Below are positions 1 to 5,106 of a DNA stretch of 5,722 nucleotides, piece by piece (the stretch's first letter is position 1; each line of letters starts with the position of its first letter). The notes under the pieces are model-generated. The model was not told the origin of the DNA. It saw only the letters and a program-made list of their open reading frames with translations, and did not search any database. Source of the DNA: JBBQXV01 sp043785585 (GTDB taxonomy: Bacteria > Myxococcota_A > Polyangia > Polyangiales > Polyangiaceae); assembly GCA_043785585.1 (NCBI GenBank), contig JAYVXB010000338.1:1-5722 (forward strand). Reading direction: 5' to 3'. The position numbers and the translations under genes are program-made.

Positions 1-676
1 TCTCGACGCTCGGCGAGTGACGCAAGTCGAGGCCGTGCACTTGAAGGCGCGACCTCCATGCGTCGTAGTCGTCCTCGCGTGCGTAACGCGTCGCCGCGTC
101 GTGCGGGAAGCGCGTCGTCGCAATCACGCGCGCGCCGGCGCGCAGCATCATCAGCGACGCTTGGTAACCGATCTTCAACCGCGCGCCGGTGATGATCGCG
201 ACGCGACCGTCGAGCTTCGCGGTCTGAAAACGCTTTTGGTAGTTGAGCTCGGCGCAGTCGGCGCACATCGCGTCGTAGAAGAAATGTACTTTCGTGAACT
301 CCGCCTTGCAGACGTAGCAGTTGCGCGGCTTCGTCAGCTCGCGGCGAAGCGAGTCCGCGTCGACGGCGGCGCCCGCGCCCGGACCCTCGACGAGCTGCGG
401 CGGCGCGCTGAACACCGCCGCGCGTCGCGCCGATCGAATCTCCGTCGCCGCGCGCGTCTCGCGATCCGCGTCCTTGCGCCCTTTTCGCTCGACCTTGCGA
501 AACGCTTTCGCCGCCCGGACCATCTCATGCCGAACGGGTCGCGAGACGCGCCCGGCCGCTTGAAGGAGCGCCACACGGAGCTCCTCGGGAACGTCGGCGA
601 GGCGCGCGCGATCGTCGACGATTGACTCGAGGACCTCGATGCACCGTTTCAGCTCGTCGTGTGTGCCGCTTCCCAT
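1..676 (-). CDS. SDR-family NAD(P)-dependent oxidoreductase with N-terminal four-Cys motif (C-terminus cut by window edge)
   Basis: Translating the minus strand from the ATG at 676-674 gives 225 residues with no stop before the left edge. Residues 1-115 are charged and probably helical (DELKRCIEVLE, then an Arg/Lys-rich stretch around 49-86), with an Ala/Gly-rich linker near 98-107. Residues 120-141 hold C120-x2-C123 and C138-x2-C141, a spacing typical of small zinc ribbons. A Rossmann start follows: DGRVAIITGARLKIGYQ at 156-172, then a second strand ending ATTRFP at 186-191, where the Arg would suit NADP(H). The glycine motif reads TGARLKIG (163-170), so Lys168 stands where classical SDRs have the middle Gly. 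The Tyr-Lys catalytic pair would lie beyond the window. An AGAGG sequence (684-688 on the complement) supports the start. The substrate is unknown. SDR membership is sequence-supported; zinc binding and NADPH preference are inferred. The gene is divergent from uvrB. Confidence 0.85.
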   Translation of the reverse strand, partial: MGSGTHDELKRCIEVLESIVDDRARLADVPEELRVALLQAAGRVSRPVRHEMVRAAKAFRKVERKGRKDADRETRAATEIRSARRAAVFSAPPQLVEGPGAGAAVDADSLRRELTKPRNCYVCKAEFTKVHFFYDAMCADCAELNYQKRFQTAKLDGRVAIITGARLKIGYQASLMMLRAGARVIATTRFPHDAATRYAREDDYDAWRSRLQVHGLDLRHSPSVE

Positions 677-787
677 GATGGCGCCTCTATAGCGCGTGCC
701 AGCGACTCGGCCTCTTGAATCACGCGCTCCCGAAGGTCGCGCAGGCCTTGCACTTGTGCCGATACGTTGCAAAAGTGAGGGTTTCCA
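677..787. promoter_or_regulatory. Divergent intergenic region between the SDR gene and uvrB
   Basis: These 111 bases separate two outward-facing genes, so they should hold promoters for both. I cannot pick a convincing -35/-10 pair on either strand. A TTGCAC at 748-753 has only AAAAGT at a suitable distance. No E. coli-type LexA box (CTGT-N8-ACAG) or Gram-positive type box is visible, so SOS control of uvrB is not supported by these patterns. Myxobacterial promoters and LexA sites can differ from them. The region is as GC-rich as the genes beside it. Confidence 0.5.
777..781 (+). promoter_or_regulatory. Ribosome binding site of uvrB
   Basis: GAGGG lies six bases before the ATG at 788. It matches the anti-Shine-Dalgarno consensus at normal spacing, and it fixes the uvrB start at the position that also aligns with the family's N-terminus. 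Confidence 0.75.
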
Positions 788-2935
788 ATGGCGGCCGAAT
801 TTCAGCTCACCTCGCAGTTCGAGCCCAAGGGCGATCAGCCGGCGGCCATCGAGCAGCTGAACGCCGGCCTCGCGCGCGGCGACAAGCACCAGGTGCTCCT
901 CGGCATCACCGGCTCCGGCAAGACGTTCACGATCGCGAACGTCATCCAGCACCTCCAAAAGCCGACGCTCATCCTCGCGCCGAACAAGACGCTCGCCGCG
1001 CAGCTCTACGGCGAAATGAAGGACCTCTTCCCGAAGAACGCGGTCGAGTACTTCGTCAGCTACTACGACTACTACCAGCCCGAAGCGTACATCCCGTCGA
1101 CCGACACGTTCATCGACAAGGACGCGATCATCAACGACCAGATCGATCGCATGCGCCACTCGGCGACCGTCGGCCTGCTCTCGCGTCGCGACGTCATCAT
1201 CGTCGCATCGGTCAGCTGCATCTACGGCATCGGCAGCGCCGAGAGCTACCACGGCCTCGTCATCGATCTCAAAGTCGGCGAAGAGTACCGCCGCGACGTC
1301 TTGCTCCGGATGCTCGTCGACATTCAATACGAACGAAACGACATCGATTTTCACCGCGGAACGTTCCGCGTGCGCGGCGACGTCGTCGAGGTGTTCCCGA
1401 CGTACGAGCACGACCGCGCGGTGCGCATCGAGTTCTTCGGCGACAACATCGAGGCGATCAAAGAGGTCGATCCGCTGCGCGGCAAGGTCATCGGTCCGCT
1501 CGAGCGCTACGCGATCTACCCGGGCTCGCACTACGTCACGCCGCAAGCGCAGATGCGCAAGGCGATCGAGTCGATCCGCCTCGAGCTCCGCGAGCGCCTC
1601 GACTTCTTCGACAAGGAAGGACGCTTCCTCGAGAAGCAACGCCTCGAGCAGCGCACGCAATACGATCTCGAGATGATGGAGCAGATGGGGTTCTGCCAGG
1701 GGATCGAGAACTACTCGCGCCACCTGTCGAACCGCGTCGCGGGCGAGCCGCCGCCGACGCTCATCGATTACTTCCCCAAAGACTTCTTGATGATCTTGGA
1801 CGAGTCGCACCAGACGGTGCCGCAGGTCGGCGCGATGTACCGCGGTGATCGCGCGCGGAAAGAGACGCTCGTCGAGTACGGCTTTCGTCTTCCGAGCGCG
1901 CTCGACAATCGCCCGCTCAAGTTCGACGAGTTCGAAGGTCACGTGAAAGCGGCGATCTACGTCTCGGCGACGCCGGGCGAGTACGAGATCCAGAAAACGC
2001 AGGGGGTGGTCGTAGAGCAGGTCATTCGTCCGACGGGGCTGACGGATCCGCAGACCGAAGTGCGCCCCGTCGCGGGGCAGGTCGACGATCTGCTCGTCGA
2101 GATCCACAAGCGCGTGAAGGCGGGCGAGCGCGTTCTGTGCACGACGTTGACGAAGCGGATGGCCGAGGATCTCACCGACTACTACCGCGAGCTCGGCGTT
2201 CGCATTCGCTACTTGCACTCCGACATCGAGACGCTCGAGCGAATCGACATTCTGCGCGACTTGCGGCTCGGCGAGTTCGACGTGCTCGTCGGGATCAACC
2301 TGCTTCGCGAGGGGCTCGACTTGCCCGAGGTGTCGCTCGTCGCGATCTTCGACGCGGACAAAGAAGGATTCCTTCGCAGCCCGCGCTCGCTCATTCAGAC
2401 GATGGGACGCGCGGCGCGAAACATCAACGGGCGCGTCATCATGTACGCCGACCACATCACGCCGGCGATGAAGGGCGCGATCGAAGAGACGAACCGGCGC
2501 CGCACGTTGCAAGAAAAGTACAACATCGACCACGGCATCACGCCGCAGACGATCGTGCGCGCGGTCATGAACATCAACCCGGCCTCGGGGACGATCGACT
2601 ACTTCGACGTGCCGAAGGCGCGCAAGGCGACGGATGCGAACGGCGCGCCGGTCGAGATCGACATCGGCGAGAAGATCGCGGCGATGCGCTTCGAGATGTT
2701 CGCGGCGGCAGAGAATTTGGACTTCGAGAAGGCGGCGCGGCTGCGCGACGAGCTCAAACGCGTCGAGTCGCTCGCGGGCGTCGAGTCGGGGGGCACGCCG
2801 AAACCCAGCGGCGCGTACGAGCCGTACGGCGCGTCGAGCAAGAAGCGAAACGGGAAGGGCGCGTCGGCGAAGCCGCGCGGTGGACCGGCGAAGGCGGCCG
2901 CGAAGCCCGCGCGCAACAAGTGGAAGGCGCGTTAG
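788..2935 (+). CDS. uvrB: UvrABC excinuclease subunit B (UvrB)
   Basis: UvrB is the cytoplasmic damage-verification helicase of nucleotide excision repair. UvrA loads it on DNA, it checks for the lesion, and it recruits UvrC for incision. The 715-residue product matches the family from end to end. The Walker A motif GITGSGKT is at 39-46 with Lys45. The beta-hairpin that clamps DNA contains Y92, Y93, Y95 and Y96 (SYYDYYQPEAYIP). The Walker B/DEAD-like motif DESH is at 338-341, and motif VI QTMGRAARN is at 537-545 with R541 and R544. These positions coincide with E. coli numbering as I recall it. The UVR motif that contacts UvrC spans about 626-660 (MRFEMFAAAENLDFEKAARLRDEL, partly quoted). Residues 661-715 form an extra low-complexity tail rich in Lys, Arg, Gly and Ala, making the protein about 40 residues longer than the 673-residue E. 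coli enzyme. The gene appears to be monocistronic; uvrA and uvrC are not in the window. Confidence 0.98.
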   Translation: MAAEFQLTSQFEPKGDQPAAIEQLNAGLARGDKHQVLLGITGSGKTFTIANVIQHLQKPTLILAPNKTLAAQLYGEMKDLFPKNAVEYFVSYYDYYQPEAYIPSTDTFIDKDAIINDQIDRMRHSATVGLLSRRDVIIVASVSCIYGIGSAESYHGLVIDLKVGEEYRRDVLLRMLVDIQYERNDIDFHRGTFRVRGDVVEVFPTYEHDRAVRIEFFGDNIEAIKEVDPLRGKVIGPLERYAIYPGSHYVTPQAQMRKAIESIRLELRERLDFFDKEGRFLEKQRLEQRTQYDLEMMEQMGFCQGIENYSRHLSNRVAGEPPPTLIDYFPKDFLMILDESHQTVPQVGAMYRGDRARKETLVEYGFRLPSALDNRPLKFDEFEGHVKAAIYVSATPGEYEIQKTQGVVVEQVIRPTGLTDPQTEVRPVAGQVDDLLVEIHKRVKAGERVLCTTLTKRMAEDLTDYYRELGVRIRYLHSDIETLERIDILRDLRLGEFDVLVGINLLREGLDLPEVSLVAIFDADKEGFLRSPRSLIQTMGRAARNINGRVIMYADHITPAMKGAIEETNRRRTLQEKYNIDHGITPQTIVRAVMNINPASGTIDYFDVPKARKATDANGAPVEIDIGEKIAAMRFEMFAAAENLDFEKAARLRDELKRVESLAGVESGGTPKPSGAYEPYGASSKKRNGKGASAKPRGGPAKAAAKPARNKWKAR

Positions 2936-2943
2936 TCGCTCGA

Positions 2944-3026
2944 GAGATTTTCACAGGAAGACGGGAAGACGGGAAGCGTGAGGGAGTGGGGTTGGACTTC
3001 CGTCTCCCCGTCTTCCTGTGAATCTC
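2944..3026. repeat. Imperfect inverted repeat with internal 8-bp tandem units
   Basis: The left arm (2944-2976) and right arm (2997-3026) are near-complementary around a 20-base, G-rich loop. A perfect 16-bp core pairs 2950-2965 with 3007-3022. Outside it, GAGA pairs with TCTC after a two-T bulge. Inside it, six more pairs (2967-2972 with 3000-3005) follow a single A-C mismatch, then a weaker end. The left arm contains GGAAGAC-G units in tandem (GGAAGACG at 2956-2963 and again near 2964-2971, followed by GGAAG), giving an 8-bp periodicity. The lack of a following T-run argues against a standard intrinsic terminator, although the hairpin could still protect the uvrB mRNA end. The arrangement resembles a REP- or MITE-like dispersed element, but the window has only one copy, so that class is inferred. 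Confidence 0.8.
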
Positions 3027-3130
3027 GATCTCGTTCCTGTGCCGACGTTGCCACACGGCGATAGACCACAAGGAGCGCGACGATTCACGTGTTTTCGCGG
3101 TGTTCCATCGCGGCACGTCGATTGCTGACA

Positions 3131-3154
3131 GTGACCTCATACCCTGGAGGTCAC
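3131..3154 (+). promoter_or_regulatory. Perfect 8-bp inverted repeat enclosing the lipoprotein gene's ribosome binding site
   Basis: GTGACCTC (3131-3138) and GAGGTCAC (3147-3154) are exact reverse complements separated by eight bases. The Shine-Dalgarno sequence GGAGG (3146-3150) falls almost entirely inside the second arm, and the ATG follows at 3156. If transcribed, the stem would hide the ribosome binding site. As DNA, the same sequence could be an operator. Which role applies, if either, cannot be told from the sequence. Confidence 0.6.
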
Positions 3155-3155
3155 C

Positions 3156-3914
3156 ATGCGTTCCCTTCTTCTCTTTCCCATCGTCTCGATCGCCTGCGCG
3201 CTCGCGGGCTGCACCTTTCACTCTGCGGACACGAGGGCGTCGAAGCCGCCACCTTCGTCCGACGCGCTCGCGACGAGCGAGATGTGGCCGTCGATGAGCG
3301 CGCAGACCGACGGGCAGACCGTCAAGGTGTACGCCGCGCTCCTGAAGGGGAGCGACTTCGTGCTTCTCGCGGACGGCGAATATTTCACCGCGACGTTCGC
3401 GGGGCAGTCGATCGTCTTGCAGCGTGAGCCGTACGTCGACGGCAAGATTCACTACTTCGCGACGTTCGCCGCGCCGGCGGCGGCGTCCGACGTCGTCATC
3501 GCCTTTCATCGCCTCTCGGGAAAGACCGAGGCCGCGCAATCGGCGACGACGATCCCCGCCGCGTTCGCGATCACGTCGGCCGCGCCGCCGAGCTTCAAGA
3601 TCGGAACGACGTTGAACATCGCGATCTCGCCGCCGCCGGTCACGAAGACGGATGGGACCGATTTCATGTCCGTCGCGTTCAACGGCGATTGTCTCGCCGA
3701 CTCGAACCCGCAGCCGGTCACGTTCGACGTCGAAGGCGTCGCGAAGGTCGACACCAGCAAGATCGTCCTGAAGAAGGGCGCGACCGGGTGCGACGTCGGT
3801 GTGCAGATCCGTCACGAGACACGCGGCAAAGCAGACGCCGCGTACTCGCAGCCCGACGCGCACCCCGTCGAAGGATTGCAGGCGCGCTCGTTCGACACGT
3901 CGCTCGTTCCGTGA
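3156..3914 (+). CDS. Predicted lipoprotein of unknown function, with beta-rich domains
   Basis: The 252-residue product begins with a short positive n-region (MRS), a hydrophobic stretch at 4-17 and a lipobox LAGC at 16-19. It should therefore be exported, lipidated on Cys19 and anchored to an envelope membrane. Residue +2 is Thr rather than Asp, which by the E. coli rule favours the outer membrane. A Ser/Pro/Lys-rich linker (about 23-50) precedes alternating hydrophobic strands (VKVYAALLKGSDFVLLADGEY, partly quoted, 56-76; then 77-140), suggesting an Ig-like or similar beta-sandwich. A second beta-rich part covers about 146-222 and contains C179 and C212, a possible disulfide pair. I recognise no catalytic motif. 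The layout recalls hypothetical lipoproteins common in myxobacteria, but that is a loose impression. GGAGG at 3146-3150 supports the start. Coding is supported by the signal peptide and by the same codon use as uvrB. Confidence 0.8.
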   Translation: MRSLLLFPIVSIACALAGCTFHSADTRASKPPPSSDALATSEMWPSMSAQTDGQTVKVYAALLKGSDFVLLADGEYFTATFAGQSIVLQREPYVDGKIHYFATFAAPAAASDVVIAFHRLSGKTEAAQSATTIPAAFAITSAAPPSFKIGTTLNIAISPPPVTKTDGTDFMSVAFNGDCLADSNPQPVTFDVEGVAKVDTSKIVLKKGATGCDVGVQIRHETRGKADAAYSQPDAHPVEGLQARSFDTSLVP

Positions 3915-3924
3915 GCGACCGACC

Positions 3925-5010
3925 TCAGAGGAGATGCTTGTCGCCGCGCGCCTTGAGAAGGTCCACGATCGCGCGCACGTCTTGCGCGCGGTCGCGCGGG
4001 ATGACGAGGAGCGCGTCGTCCGTCTCGACGACGACGAGATCGCTGACGCCGACGAGCGCGTAGAGCTTCTTTTTGGCGCTCGTCGTGAGATCGCGCACCA
4101 AGTTGCCGCGTGCGTCGACCGCGACGCTTCCGGCGGGGAGCGCGTTGCCCGCGTCGTCTTTTTTCGCGAGCTCCCACGCGCTCTGCCAGCTCCCGACGTC
4201 GTTCCAACCGAAGTCACCCGGCACGACGGCGAGCTTGGATGCTTTCTCCATGACGCCGTGATCGATCGAGATCGACGGGAGCTCCGGGAACGTCGCGGCG
4301 AGCACGCGCGCTTCGTCGCCCGTCTTCGCGGCCGCGTCGAGCTTGTCGAGGCCGGTCGCGAGCGCGGGGAGGTGCGCGCCGATCGCGTCCTTCATCGCCG
4401 ACGCGCGGAAGAAGAACATCCCCGCGTTCCACAGGTGCTTCTTCCCCGCGACATACTCTTCCGCGCGCGCGCGGTCCGGCTTCTCGACGAAGCGTGCCAC
4501 CTCGCGCACGCCGGGTGCGATGTCTCCACCGAGCTCGATGTACCCGTAACCGGTCTCGGGGCGCGTCGGCACGACGCCGATCGTCGCCATGCGATCCGAT
4601 CGCGCCGCGTCGATCGCGCGAGTGAGCACCGCGCGGAACGCCTCCTCGTCGGCGATGAAGTGATCGCTCGGGAGCACCATGATGACGGCATCCGGATCGC
4701 GTCGCGCGATCGTCGCGCTCGCCCAGCCGATGCACGGCGCGGTGTTGCGCGCGACGGGCTCGGCGAGAACTTGCGCGCGCGGCACGCCGGGGAGCGCGTC
4801 TGCAGTGGCTTGCGCCAGACGCTCGCCCGTCGCGATGTAGACGCGCTCGGCCGGAACGAGCGGCGCGATCCTGCGGACCGTCGCTGCGAGGAGCGACTCG
4901 TGCGGATCGCCCGCGAGCGGCAAGAGCTGCTTCGGCGTCTTCTCGCGCGATGCAGGCCAAAACCGCGTTCCCGCGCCACCCGCCATGATCACCGCGTAGA
5001 CCTTGGACAT
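3925..5010 (-). CDS. manC: Mannose-1-phosphate guanylyltransferase, single-domain
   Basis: This enzyme makes GDP-mannose from mannose 1-phosphate and GTP, releasing pyrophosphate. GDP-mannose is the donor for mannose- and fucose-type sugars in cell-surface polysaccharides. The 361-residue product has the nucleotidyltransferase signature AGGAGTRFWPASREKTPKQL at 10-29, EPVARNTAP at 84-92, LPSDH at 113-117 (its Asp is expected to bind metal), GVVPTRPETGYGYIE at 145-159, FVEKP at 174-178, WNAGMF at 194-199 and GWNDVGSW at 268-275. It ends without the C-terminal phosphomannose isomerase-like cupin of the roughly 480-residue bifunctional enzymes, so it is the short monofunctional form. An upstream in-frame ATG at 5079 would add 23 residues, but the first beta-strand and signature begin right after the ATG at 5010. 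Purine-rich AAAGGAG and GAGAGG (complement of 5022-5028 and 5013-5018) also precede that ATG. No other sugar-nucleotide gene is adjacent. Symbol manC is by function. Confidence 0.95.
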   Translation of the reverse strand: MSKVYAVIMAGGAGTRFWPASREKTPKQLLPLAGDPHESLLAATVRRIAPLVPAERVYIATGERLAQATADALPGVPRAQVLAEPVARNTAPCIGWASATIARRDPDAVIMVLPSDHFIADEEAFRAVLTRAIDAARSDRMATIGVVPTRPETGYGYIELGGDIAPGVREVARFVEKPDRARAEEYVAGKKHLWNAGMFFFRASAMKDAIGAHLPALATGLDKLDAAAKTGDEARVLAATFPELPSISIDHGVMEKASKLAVVPGDFGWNDVGSWQSAWELAKKDDAGNALPAGSVAVDARGNLVRDLTTSAKKKLYALVGVSDLVVVETDDALLVIPRDRAQDVRAIVDLLKARGDKHLL

Positions 5011-5106
5011 TGCCTCTCGTGCTCCTTTGCGTAGGTCACGTACCACAAAATCTGCTGCAATTTCGCCTTCGCACCGCACCTCGTTCTACAACTCGATTCG
5101 AGTCTC
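5011..5106. promoter_or_regulatory. Divergent intergenic region between manC and the PDZ-protein gene
   Basis: These 96 bases separate two outward-facing genes and should carry a promoter for each. A locally AT-richer stretch (about 5041-5064) stands out from the GC-rich surroundings and is the likeliest promoter core. I cannot assign a confident -35/-10 pair on either strand. The right end contains a 13-bp palindrome next to the downstream start codon. Confidence 0.5.
5091..5103. repeat. 13-bp palindrome just upstream of the PDZ-protein start
   Basis: ACTCGA and TCGAGT flank a single central T, a perfect inverted repeat with six-base arms. It ends three bases before the ATG at 5107, where a Shine-Dalgarno sequence would be expected, and no good Shine-Dalgarno is visible there. 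It could be an operator in the shared divergent region or chance; TCGA-containing palindromes are common in DNA of this composition. Confidence 0.5.

Larger units (their letters stand above)
2936..3155. other. Intergenic region between uvrB and the lipoprotein gene
   Basis: These 220 bases hold no credible reading frame. The left half contains a long imperfect inverted repeat (2944-3026). The right half, about 3027-3155, is the leader of the downstream gene and ends in a small hairpin over its ribosome binding site. TTCCTGTG from the right arm of the repeat recurs directly at 3034-3041. I see no convincing -35/-10 pair and no U-tract after the inverted repeat. Confidence 0.6.

Noticed and set aside
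17..625. Plus-strand open frame of 202 residues
   Set aside because: It is antisense to the SDR gene. Its product is Arg/Ala-rich without domains, as expected for the complement of GC-rich coding DNA, while the minus frame has clear Rossmann and cysteine motifs.
677..787. SOS (LexA) box upstream of uvrB
   Set aside because: No CTGT-N8-ACAG or GAAC-N4-GTTC pattern is present in this interval.
715..1848. Plus-strand open frame of 377 residues starting at a TTG
   Set aside because: It lies in another frame of uvrB and gives an Arg/Ala/His-rich low-complexity product, while UvrB itself has every family motif.
2137..3021. Plus-strand open frame of 294 residues over the 3' part of uvrB
   Set aside because: Out-of-frame shadow of uvrB with Arg-rich composition. 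It runs into the inverted repeat without any recognisable domain.
2944..3026. Intrinsic (Rho-independent) terminator for uvrB
   Set aside because: The stem is long, but no T-run follows on the plus strand (AATCTCGATCTCG follows) and the loop is 20 bases. A dispersed repeat fits better, though a weak terminator role is not excluded.
2754..4217. Minus-strand open frame of 487 residues
   Set aside because: It crosses the uvrB end, the intergenic repeat, the whole lipoprotein gene in antisense and the manC end in another frame. Its Arg/Ser-rich product has no domains, so it reflects few stop codons in GC-rich DNA.
3799..5034. Plus-strand open frame of 411 residues antisense to manC
   Set aside because: The manC frame has all nucleotidyltransferase motifs in order. 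The antisense product is Arg/Asp/Ala-rich with no domain.
5011..5079. N-terminal extension of manC from the ATG at 5079
   Set aside because: The extra 23 residues precede a first beta-strand that already begins at residue 5 of the shorter form, and purine-rich ribosome binding sequences lie just before the ATG at 5010.
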